A program made the position numbers and the translations under genes. The notes under the pieces were generated by a model. It ran no database searches, was not told the origin of the DNA, and saw nothing but the letters and a program-made list of their open reading frames with translations. This document shows, one piece after another, positions 41,400-50,700 of a stretch of DNA of 64,000 bases. Position 1 is the first letter of the stretch. Each line of letters starts with the position of its first letter. The stretch is from assembly GCA_965214945.1 (NCBI GenBank), contig OZ244029.1, forward strand, positions 1,984,001 to 2,048,000, given 5' to 3'. The DNA comes from JAAXHB01 sp965214945. GTDB taxonomy: Bacteria > Actinomycetota > Acidimicrobiia > Acidimicrobiales > Aldehydirespiratoraceae.

Positions 41400-42227
41400 G
41401 TGCCTGCTTCCCCCACCATCGAAGGAGCCCGACGCCGGAAGCGGCGCAGCCGCCGCAAGTCCGAGACGTCCCGCGGCGACCTGCTCGCGCCGTCCCCTTA
41501 CCCGGACATGGCCGCGTGTGCTGTGGGCGCCGTGAAGGTCTACGGCTCAGGCGACACCGAGGTGCGCGCCCTCGACAGCATCAACGTGGCCTTCGACAAG
41601 GGCCGCTTCACCGCGATAATGGGCCCGTCGGGGTCGGGAAAATCCACTCTGATGCACTGCATGGCCGGGCTCGACACCCTCACTGACGGCCAGGTGTTCA
41701 TCGGCGATACCGATCTGACCCTGTTGTCGGAGCGCGACCTGACGCTGCTACGGCGCGACAGCGTGGGATTCGTTTTTCAGGCCTTCAACCTCGTGCCGAC
41801 CCTCACCGCTCGCGAGAACATCACCTTGCCGCTCGACCTGGCCGGCGAGAAAGGCGACGAAGCGTGGATCGATGAGGTGATCTACGCCACCGGGCTCGGC
41901 GACCGGATCAAGCACCGGCCCAACGAGCTGTCCGGAGGCCAGCAGCAGCGGGTGGCGGTGGCCCGAGCCCTCGCCGGCAAGCCGCAGATCATCTTCGCGG
42001 ACGAGCCCACCGGCAACGTCGATTCCAACACCAGCGCGGAGATCCTCGACTTCATGCATCAAGCCGTAACACAAATGGGCCAGACCATCGTCATGGTCAC
42101 CCACGACGCCGTGGCCGCCTCCTACGCGAGCCGGGTGGTGTTTCTGGTGGACGGCAAGATTTCCGACGAACTCAGCGATCCCACACCGGAAGGCATCCGA
42201 GCGCACATGACGCAGATGGGTGCCTGA
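41400..42227 (+). CDS. MacB/LolD-type ABC transporter ATP-binding protein
   Basis: 275 aa. Walker A IMGPSGSGKSTLMHCMAG, Q-loop VFQAFNLVPTLTA, signature LSGGQQQRVAVARAL, Walker B QIIFADEPTGNVDS, H-loop VTHD. This is the LolD/FtsE/MacB subfamily. A ~45-residue basic extension precedes the domain. GTG start with AAGGAG. Drives the two FtsX-family permeases downstream; substrate unknown. Confidence 0.93.
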   Translation: MPASPTIEGARRRKRRSRRKSETSRGDLLAPSPYPDMAACAVGAVKVYGSGDTEVRALDSINVAFDKGRFTAIMGPSGSGKSTLMHCMAGLDTLTDGQVFIGDTDLTLLSERDLTLLRRDSVGFVFQAFNLVPTLTARENITLPLDLAGEKGDEAWIDEVIYATGLGDRIKHRPNELSGGQQQRVAVARALAGKPQIIFADEPTGNVDSNTSAEILDFMHQAVTQMGQTIVMVTHDAVAASYASRVVFLVDGKISDELSDPTPEGIRAHMTQMGA

Positions 42228-42293
42228 AGAAAGCTGCCCGAGAACCCTGCCCGAGCCCGCGCCCAAGAGCCCGTGGCTGAAGCCTGAGGCCGC

Positions 42294-44888
42294 ATGATGT
42301 TGCGCTTAGCCCTGAAGTCCATCCTGGCCCACAAGACCCGCTTCGCCCTCACCACGGGCACGGTGGTGGTGGGCGTCGCCTTTGTAGTGGCCGCCTTCGT
42401 GGTGGCCGACTCTCTGCGCTCCACCTTCAACGAGCTGTCGGCCGACATCAACGAGGGCACCGACTTCACGGTCAGAGGCGAACTGGCGTTCGGCGATATC
42501 ACCAACACCGTGGCACCTTCGGTGCCCGAGAGCCTGCTCGAAGCCATGCGGGCCGTCGACGGCGTGGACGTAGCCGAGGGCGGCTTCTTTGTCAACGGCG
42601 TAATCCCCTCCGACGGCACCGGCGCCGCTGTCACCCCCGTAGGCGGGGGGCCCGTCGCGGGCAGCAACTGGACCGACGACGAATCGATCTCGCAGTGGTA
42701 TCTGGTCGAAGGCGAGCGGCCCGCTGGGATCTCGGAGTTCGCCATCGACGTGAATTCTTTCGACCGCTTCGAATTCGCATTGGGCAGCGACTACCAGGTC
42801 GTCACACCGACAGGCCCCCGCACGTTCATGCTCGCCGGCGTCATGCAGTTCGGGTGGCCCGAAAACGCCGGGCCGGGCGCAGTTTTTTCGATATTCGACA
42901 CGGCCACGGCCCAGGAAGTGCTCGGCTACCCCGGCGAGTTCAACGTGATCCAGATTCGGGCCGAGTCCGGCGCCGACATCGAACAGGTGCGGGGTCGGAT
43001 CGAGGCGGCGCTGCCCACCGGCACAGAGATCATCACCTCAAAGGAGTCGGTCGAGGAGTTCAGCGACGCCTTTGAGAGCTTCATCGGGCCGTTCCAGACG
43101 ATTTTGCTGGTGTTCGCCTTCATCGTGTTGTTCGTGAGCATGTTTATCATCTCCAACACGTTCAACATCGTGCTGGGCCAGCGGGTGCGAGAGCTGGCGC
43201 TGTTGCGAGCGGTGGGCGCCACCCCTGCCCAGGTGCGACGCTCTGTGCTGGCTGAATCGTTAGCAATCGGCGCAGTCGCGGCAGCGGCTGGACTGGGCCT
43301 GGGAATGCTCGGAGCGCTCGGTCTGAAGGGGCTGTTCTCGGCGTTCGGCGCCACCCTGCCCGATGGGCCGCTGCCGCTGCAGCCGCGGACGGTGGCATGG
43401 GCCATCGTGGTGGGCATCGGCTTCACGGTGGCGGCCTCGCTGGTGCCGGCAGTGAAAGCTGCGCGAGTTTCGCCGGTAGCGGGGTTGCTGGGTGAGAGCA
43501 AAACCGAAATCCGGCACCGACGCTGGCAGCGTCCGGCGGCGGGCGGCGCCATGGCAACGCTCGGCCTGACCCTCACGGCAAGGGGGCTTTTTGGCGATTT
43601 CAGCAGCACAACTGCGCAGCTTGTGTCGCTGGGCGTCGGAGCTGCTCTAGTCTTCACGGCTGTCGCCGTTCTCAGCCCCCTGATCGCCCGGGCCGCGTTG
43701 TCGGAGCTGGCCAGACCTCTGGGACGCGTTTTTGGGGTGGCCGGCAGGCTGGCCCGCCAGAACGCGGCTCGCAGCCCTCGCCGCACGGCGGCCACCGCTG
43801 TGGCGCTCACCATCGGCTTGGCGCTGGTGGCCATGGTGTCGGTGGTGGGCCAGTCGCTTAAACACTCCTTCGGCGAGCAGTTGCGCACCGCGGTGGAGGC
43901 CGATTTCGTAATAACCGAGGGTTCCCAGGCTGGGCTTCCCAAGACGTTGGCAGACGAGCTGCGAGAAGCGGGCGTGGGCGCGGTGGTCGGCTTCGGCTCC
44001 GATTTGGTGCAGGTGGCCGTCGACACCCCCGCGGACGACCGCATTGGCGTTGAGATCATCGAGACCGACATCACCGTCGCAGACACTGCCTCCCTTGAGG
44101 CCGTCGCAAATCTGGATGTGACCTCAGGCTCGCTCTCGGGTTTCGACCCGGCTGCCGGTCTGCTCGTTCACGCCGACGCTGCGCGAGACGCGGGCCTGCG
44201 TGTGGGCGACCAAGCGAAAATCACCTTTGTAAGCGGCGACAGCGTTGCCGTGACAGTGGCCGCCCTATATGACCAGAACGCGTTCTGGGGCGACTGGATT
44301 ATCGACCAGGCCCTGCACACGACGGTGGCAACATCGGCATACGACAACGCCGTAGCCGTCAAGGCTTCAGACATCTACACCGATTCGGAAGCGGCCCGCG
44401 TCGCGCTCGACGAAGTCCTCGCCGCCTACCCGCAGGCCAGCCTCGAAAACCGCCAAGAGTTCCAAGACAGCGCCGAGTCCAGCCTCAACACCGTCATCGT
44501 GCTCGTCAACGTGTTCCTCGGCTTCGCTCTGGTGATCGCCTTGATGGGCATCATCAACACGCTGACTCTGTCGGTGTTCGAGCGCACCCGCGAGATCGGG
44601 CTGCTTCGAGCGGTGGGAATGACCCGCCGCCAGCTCCGGCGGATGATCCGCTGGGAAGCGGCGTCGGTGGCCTTGTACGGCGCCGCGATCGGGGTGCTGC
44701 TGGGCGTGGCCTTCGGGGTGGCGACGGCAGTGGCCATACCCACGGAGATCATCGACTCAGTGTCGGTTCCGGTGCTCCAGATGGTGTTTTTCTTGGCGCT
44801 GGCCGTCGTGTTCGGGCTGCTCGCGGCGCTGTTCCCCGCGCACCGCGCCGGCCGGATGAACGTGCTGGACGCCATCAGCTCAGAGTGA
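42294..44888 (+). CDS. FtsX/MacB-family ABC permease, first paralogue
   Basis: 864 aa. N-terminal TM helix (TTGTVVVGVAFVVAAFVVAD), a large extracytoplasmic MacB-PCD-like domain, then two FtsX modules with their own TM helices (LVFAFIVLFVSMFIISNTFN, and VNVFLGFALVIALMGIINTL); C-terminal VFERTREIGLLRAVGMTRRQ and PAHRAGRMNVLDAIS are typical. 66 bp after the ATPase. In this family the permeases move lipids or lipoproteins or transmit a signal rather than import solutes. Confidence 0.92.
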   Translation: MMLRLALKSILAHKTRFALTTGTVVVGVAFVVAAFVVADSLRSTFNELSADINEGTDFTVRGELAFGDITNTVAPSVPESLLEAMRAVDGVDVAEGGFFVNGVIPSDGTGAAVTPVGGGPVAGSNWTDDESISQWYLVEGERPAGISEFAIDVNSFDRFEFALGSDYQVVTPTGPRTFMLAGVMQFGWPENAGPGAVFSIFDTATAQEVLGYPGEFNVIQIRAESGADIEQVRGRIEAALPTGTEIITSKESVEEFSDAFESFIGPFQTILLVFAFIVLFVSMFIISNTFNIVLGQRVRELALLRAVGATPAQVRRSVLAESLAIGAVAAAAGLGLGMLGALGLKGLFSAFGATLPDGPLPLQPRTVAWAIVVGIGFTVAASLVPAVKAARVSPVAGLLGESKTEIRHRRWQRPAAGGAMATLGLTLTARGLFGDFSSTTAQLVSLGVGAALVFTAVAVLSPLIARAALSELARPLGRVFGVAGRLARQNAARSPRRTAATAVALTIGLALVAMVSVVGQSLKHSFGEQLRTAVEADFVITEGSQAGLPKTLADELREAGVGAVVGFGSDLVQVAVDTPADDRIGVEIIETDITVADTASLEAVANLDVTSGSLSGFDPAAGLLVHADAARDAGLRVGDQAKITFVSGDSVAVTVAALYDQNAFWGDWIIDQALHTTVATSAYDNAVAVKASDIYTDSEAARVALDEVLAAYPQASLENRQEFQDSAESSLNTVIVLVNVFLGFALVIALMGIINTLTLSVFERTREIGLLRAVGMTRRQLRRMIRWEAASVALYGAAIGVLLGVAFGVATAVAIPTEIIDSVSVPVLQMVFFLALAVVFGLLAALFPAHRAGRMNVLDAISSE

Positions 44889-45063
44889 TCCTGACCACTG
44901 CCACGCGCTGCCCCCGAGGCGGCACGTCTGGTATGAGCCGTAACTCTCAAACGCTCTACCCCAACTGCGCTGTAGCCTCGCCCGCGGTGACCTGCTCTCA
45001 TTTGGCTTGCGAGAACAGCTCGCACTGCGCCGTCGCCGGGGGCTGAGGGCCGGAGTTACGACA
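44889..45063. other. Gap between the two FtsX permease genes
   Basis: 175 bp; no gene. GGAG at about 45052-45055 serves as ribosome-binding site for the ATG at 45064. No terminator is seen, so the second permease may be in the same operon. Confidence 0.4.
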
Positions 45064-47649
45064 ATGTTCAAGCTCACTTTGCGTCACCTGCTGGAAAAGA
45101 AGATCCGCTTTGCGCTGACGATGGTGTCGGTGGTGTTGGGCGTGATGTTTGTAGTGGCGGCCTTCGTCCTCACCGACAGCCTCCGCTCGACTTTCGAAGG
45201 CCTCGCGGAGGACATCGCCGAGGGTGCCGACCTCACCGTGCGCGCCGCTCAAGACGTAGGCAGCGACTTCGACCGGCCCACCCTGCCCGACACTCTGGTG
45301 GAAACGGTCGCTGGAGTCGACGGGGTGGGCGAGACGTTCCCCGGCGTCGCGGCTTTCAACGTGGTGATCGTCGACGGCGCGGGCGAGGCCATCGTGCCAC
45401 TCGGGCCGCCCGCGCTGGGTTTCAACTTCACGCCGAACCAGTTCTTCGTGACTGCAGGCCGCCCGCCGGCCGGGCCGGGAGAGTTCGCCGCCGACGTCGA
45501 CACGGTAAGCGACAACAACCTGCAGATCGGCCAGACCTACGCCATCAACGGCCCGATCGCCCCGGAACGCTTCGAGCTGGTCGGCGTGTTCAACTTCGGC
45601 TCGCCCGACGCCAACACCAGCCTCGGCCAGACCATGGCCGCCTTCGACCTGGCCACCGCCCAGCGGTTCCTCGGCTTCGAAGACAGCCTGCTCGAGATCG
45701 GCGTCGCGGTGAGCGGTGGTGCCGATCCCGCGACGGTAAAAGCCGATTTGGAAGCCGTGCTGGACGATTCCTATGAGGTGATCACCCAGGAGGTCGCCGC
45801 TGCCGAGCAGCAAGCCGATTTCAACCAGTTCATCGATTTCTTCGCCGTGGTGCTGCTGGTCTTCGCCTTCATAGCGGTGTTCGTGTCGGCGTTCATCATC
45901 AACAACACGTTCCAGATCATCCTGGGCCAGAGAGTTCGCGAGCTGGGGCTGTGGCGGGCCGTGGGGGCCACGCCCCGGCAGGTGACCAATTCCGTGATTG
46001 GTGAGTCGGCGATCCTGGGAGTGTTGAGCACGACGATCGGCACGGGTCTAGGGATGCTTCTGAGCCTCGGGCTTCGGGCGCTGCTGAGAGTGTTGGGCTT
46101 TGGTCTGCCGCCCGGTCCGCTAGAGCTGCGCTTCCGTACCATCGTTTTGGCCGCCGTTGTGGGCTTGGGCGTGACGATGGCTTCGTCCATCGGGCCGGCT
46201 CTGCGGGCTCAGCGCGTCTCCCCCGTGGCTGCCCTGAGCCACGACTTCACATTTGACGTCGCAGGATTGCGGCGGCGTCTCATCGGCGGCTGTGTGGTGA
46301 CGGCCGCAGGCGTCGGGAGCCTGCTCATCGGGCTGTTCCTCGGGCTCGACGACACCACAACGACCCTGGTGCTCATCGGCGCGGGGGCGCTGTTGACCTT
46401 TGTCGGCATCAACGTAGTGAGCCCGGCCTTCGCCCGGCCCATGGCGGAGGTGCTGGGGCGCCCGGTCATGAAGCTGATGCGGCTGCCGGGTCGGCTCGCC
46501 CGCGACAACGCGGCTCGCAACCCTCGCCGAACCGCCTCCACTGCCGGGGCGCTGATGATCGGCCTGGCGCTGGTGGGGCTTGCCGCCGTGGTGGGCGAAT
46601 CGATGAAGAAGACCTTTGTCCGCACTCTCGACAATGCCGTGGAGGCCGACTATTTCATCCAATCCGCCCAAAGCGGTTTCAACCCTGCAGCCGGGTTCCC
46701 GCAGAAGGTGGCCGACGACCTCGAGGCGCTGCCCGAACTCGACAGCGTGGTCCGCTATCGCTTCGGCTTGGGTGCTGTGGAGGTGAACGGCTCGACCAAA
46801 GACATGTTCGCGGCCGAGTTCGCCTCTGTGGAGAGCCACCTCGATGGAGATGTGCGCTACGGCGACCTCTCGACAGCCGACCCGCTCACCAGCGTGGCGC
46901 TGCACCTCGACCCGGCCGCCGATCTCGGCGTCGGCGTGGGCGACACGCTGGATATGACCTTTCCCGACTCGGAGACCGAGACCCTCACGGTGGCCGCTGT
47001 GTTCGCCGACTCAACGATCTACGGCAATTGGCTGATCGACTTGGCGCTCTGGGATGAGCACTTCAACCGCAGCGATCTCGCCTTCGCGAGCGCGACCATT
47101 GCCGGCTTCTCCGACGACCTAGACGAGGCTGAGCAGGCGGCGCTCCTCGATCGCAGCCGGGCCGCCATTGACACGGTGCTGGAGGGCTACCCCACTGTCA
47201 AGGCCGAAAACCGCGTGGAGTTCCGCCAGAGCCAGCAGGCTCTGCTCGACGGGTTCCTGGTTGTGATCATCGTGTTCCTTGCTCTTTCGCTGTTGATTGC
47301 GCTGGTCGGCATCGCCAACACGCTGGCGCTGTCGGTGTTTGAGCGAACCCGTGAGATCGGCCTGCTGCGTGCCGTGGGTATGACGCGGCGCCAGCTGCGA
47401 AGATCGATCCGCTGGGAGGCGGGCATCGTGTCGGTGTTCGGGGCGCTGCTCGGGGTGGTGTTGGGCACTGGCATGGGAGTGGCCGCCGCCGTTGCCATAC
47501 CCGATTCGTTTGTGGCAGACGTCGCCGTGCCGGTTGGCACCCTTGTGGTGTACGTGGTGGTCTCCGCGCTGGCCGGGCTCGTAGCCGCCGCCTTCCCGGC
47601 CCACCGAGCCGGCCGGATGAAGATACTGGACGCCATCGCCTACGAATAG
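45064..47649 (+). CDS. FtsX/MacB-family ABC permease, second paralogue
   Basis: 861 aa, paralogous to the preceding gene (same N-terminal DSLRSTFEGLAEDIAEG-like block and same C-terminal VFERTREIGLLRAVGMTRRQ). ATG at 45064 is taken over the longer TTG at 45007, as GGAG lies 8 nt upstream. Domain order is the same: TM, extracytoplasmic domain, FtsX module, extracytoplasmic domain, FtsX module. It probably forms a homo- or heterodimer with the ATPase and the first permease. Confidence 0.92.
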   Translation: MFKLTLRHLLEKKIRFALTMVSVVLGVMFVVAAFVLTDSLRSTFEGLAEDIAEGADLTVRAAQDVGSDFDRPTLPDTLVETVAGVDGVGETFPGVAAFNVVIVDGAGEAIVPLGPPALGFNFTPNQFFVTAGRPPAGPGEFAADVDTVSDNNLQIGQTYAINGPIAPERFELVGVFNFGSPDANTSLGQTMAAFDLATAQRFLGFEDSLLEIGVAVSGGADPATVKADLEAVLDDSYEVITQEVAAAEQQADFNQFIDFFAVVLLVFAFIAVFVSAFIINNTFQIILGQRVRELGLWRAVGATPRQVTNSVIGESAILGVLSTTIGTGLGMLLSLGLRALLRVLGFGLPPGPLELRFRTIVLAAVVGLGVTMASSIGPALRAQRVSPVAALSHDFTFDVAGLRRRLIGGCVVTAAGVGSLLIGLFLGLDDTTTTLVLIGAGALLTFVGINVVSPAFARPMAEVLGRPVMKLMRLPGRLARDNAARNPRRTASTAGALMIGLALVGLAAVVGESMKKTFVRTLDNAVEADYFIQSAQSGFNPAAGFPQKVADDLEALPELDSVVRYRFGLGAVEVNGSTKDMFAAEFASVESHLDGDVRYGDLSTADPLTSVALHLDPAADLGVGVGDTLDMTFPDSETETLTVAAVFADSTIYGNWLIDLALWDEHFNRSDLAFASATIAGFSDDLDEAEQAALLDRSRAAIDTVLEGYPTVKAENRVEFRQSQQALLDGFLVVIIVFLALSLLIALVGIANTLALSVFERTREIGLLRAVGMTRRQLRRSIRWEAGIVSVFGALLGVVLGTGMGVAAAVAIPDSFVADVAVPVGTLVVYVVVSALAGLVAAAFPAHRAGRMKILDAIAYE

Positions 47650-47782
47650 CCAGACTCAAGAGAGGATCGCCGGCCCCAATAGAACCGATTATTGTCACGA
47701 CGGTTGGATCTATGAATCGCTCCTTGTGGCTGTAGCGGTTTAGGCGGCTTCGCTAGGAAACTCGGGAGCGCACAGGCGGTGG

Positions 47783-50700
47783 TCAGCGGCGGTAGAGCAG
47801 GCCCCGATAGCCGGGGGTGAAGCCAGCGGACTGGAGGCGAGGCGACCAGAGGGTCTCGACTATAGGCGTGCCGTTGACCTTGGCTATCTCCAGCTTGGAA
47901 AGACGGCCCTGTTCGACAAGCCCGATCAGGGCGTTGATCCAGATGTCGGACTCCTCGGCGGCTTCGAAGGTGACCAGCGAGCGGCCGCCACGCTCCAGCT
48001 CTACTAGAGGCACGCCGTCGGCGAGAACGACAAGGGCACCAGCGGCGCGTATGGGTCGGCCAGGCGAAGACGGCCAGTTCAGCGCGGCGCCGTAAGGCTG
48101 CGCGGGGTCGGTGGCGGCCAGCACCACGACCCCCAGGCTTGAGCCGCCGTCGAGGTCGGGAGCGCCGGCAGCGCTGTTCGGTGCCGGTTGCTGGACGCGG
48201 TGATCGTTTCTCGAATCGGCGAGGTCGCGGGCAGCTCTGAGACGGTCGACCGCTCCAGGAAGCGCAAACTGCGCGGCACCGAGGCCGGCCACAAAATAGC
48301 CGCGCCGCACCTCGCCACGCTCCTCCAAGGCCTTTAAAACCGGGTAAACCCCGGCAAACCCACCTTCATGGCCCTCACCGAGGGCGGTCTGGCGGGTGAC
48401 CACGCCATAGCGGTCGAGCAGTTGATGGGCACGGGTAAATGCGGCCTCCGTAGCGGCCGGCTCAGGTCGCAGCAGCGGCTCCACCAGCGACCAGCGGCCC
48501 GCCGCTACGGGCGGGCCCATAGCGGTGAGCCCGTCGAGGCTGCGACGGGCGCGCCACGACCTGGCGGCACGGCTCGTGGGGGTGATCCGGCGTCTGTTGG
48601 CGCGCCGAGGTCGCCTAGTTGAAAGCGATGCGGAAAAGCGAACGCCCCGGCTCTCGGTCAAGGCCCGCACCGGCGCGAGCGAGTCGTTGGTGACCTCTCC
48701 GTTCCAGACAAGATCCCACAGCGCGGTCAGCACTGTCCGCATGTCGTAGGGCAGCCCGGCGGCATGCACAGCGGCGACAAGATCGCCCCAGAACGACGCG
48801 CCGCGCTCTTTCAGACGCCCCCGCAGAGCGTCGTGAACGGCGCCTTCCACCGCCGCGCCGGGCGCCGGCAGCAGCAATCTCGCCTGATCGCGGAACGCCA
48901 GACGCACGCGGCCGTCGGAGGCACCGATCGTCCCGGCCCCGACCCACACCACCTCCCCAGCAGTGCACAGCTCGTCGAGGTGGGCAGGCCTGTAGCCGCG
49001 CACACGCGCTGCGAGCACGTCGACTTCCAGCACCGACGCGGCGATAGCGGAACCCTGAAGCTGCGACACCACCTCGGCGAGCGCATCCACGTCGCGCCTT
49101 TTACTGCCGACGCGCTGCCACCCGGGCAGAAACCTCGCAAGCGCCGACGGCTCGACAGGCTCTACCTCGCGGCGCAGCGCCGCAAGGCAGCGGCGACGAA
49201 TGCGCCTCAGCACGTCGGGGTCGCAGTACTCCCTCTCCGCCCCGCGGGGGCTGAACTCGCCATGGAGCAGACGGCCGCCACTTGCCAGCTCAGTCAGCCG
49301 GGCCGCCGCGCGGGGCGTGCCGATTCCAAGCCATCCGGCCACGTCGGTGGCAGTGAACGGCCCGTGAGTGCGGGCGTAACGGACACAGAGATCGCCGAGC
49401 GGGTCGTCCACCGGCTCGGTGGACGACCCGGGCAGACCCGGAGGCAACGACACGCCGACCGCGTCACGCAATCGCGCCGCGTCCGCGGCGTCTGCTACAA
49501 CACCGCGTCCGGCGAGACGCACCTCAATGGCCCGCCGCTCGGAAGTCAGCTGCCGCACCCATCCCGCCACGATCCCAGCCACACCGCTTTCGTCTGCGCC
49601 ACTCTCGCCTGCGCTTCGAAGCTTTGAACGGGCGGCGATGTCGTCGAGACCGAGCGGCCCAAGCACCCTCAGCAGGTCGTGGGCTTCGTCCGCGTCACGA
49701 GCCTGACGGCCCTCCACCAGCCGCTGCAATTCAAGCTCCACATCCGCCAACACGTCGGCATCAAGAAGCTCCCGCAGCTCTTCTGCGCCCAGCAGGTCAC
49801 GCAGCAGCTCGCGGTCGAGCGACAGCGCCGCGGCACGACGTTCCGCCAGCGGCGCATCGCCTTCGTACATGTACACGGCGATCCAAGAAAAAAGCAGCGA
49901 CTGCGCGAACGGCGACGCGCTGTCGGTGTCCGCCGGCACCATGCGAATGCGGCGGCTGCGCAGACCCGACATCACCTCCGCCAGGCCCGGCAGATTGAAC
50001 ACGTCGTTGGCGCACTCCCGAGTGGCCTCCAGCAGGATCGGGAACGACGGGTAACGGGCTGCCACTCGCAGCAGGTCGGCAGCCCGCTGACGCTGCTGCC
50101 ACAGCGGTGTTCGCTGGTCGGGCCGTCTGCGCGGCAGCAACAGTGCACGGGCCGCGCACTCCCTGAACCGCGACGCGAACATCGACGTCTCCGGCAGCCT
50201 CTCGAGCACCAGGCCGGTGATCTCGTCGGGATCGAAAACCAGATCGTCGAGCGCCAGCTCGTCGACCGCCTCGGGCAGTCGCAATACGATGCCGTCGTCG
50301 CTCCACATGGTCTCCACATCCGCGCCGGTCGCCTCGCCGAGGCGCTTTTGGATCGCCATCGCCCACGGAGCGTGAACAGGCGTGCCGAACGGCGACAGCA
50401 GGCAAACCCGCCAGTCGCCGATCTCGTCTCGGAAGCGTTCCACTACCACCGTGCGGTCATCGGGAACGGCGCCGGTGGCGTCCGCCTGATCGTCCAAGTA
50501 GGCCAACAGGTTGTCGGCAGCAGCCTCGTCTAGACCATGGCGGGTGCACAGGCGATCCAGCCGGGCGTCCCGCTCTGCGGTGTCTCGCAGTTCGCGCACA
50601 AGCCGGCCGACAGCTCGGCCCAGCTCCAACGGCCGGCCCGGCCCATCGCCGTGCCAGAAAGGCATCTTCCCCAGCTCGCCCGGCGCAGGTGTCACCACCA

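Noticed and set aside
42926..44086. 386-aa open frame on the minus strand
   Set aside because: Antisense of the first FtsX permease; Ser/Thr/Pro-rich translation typical of GC-rich reverse frames.
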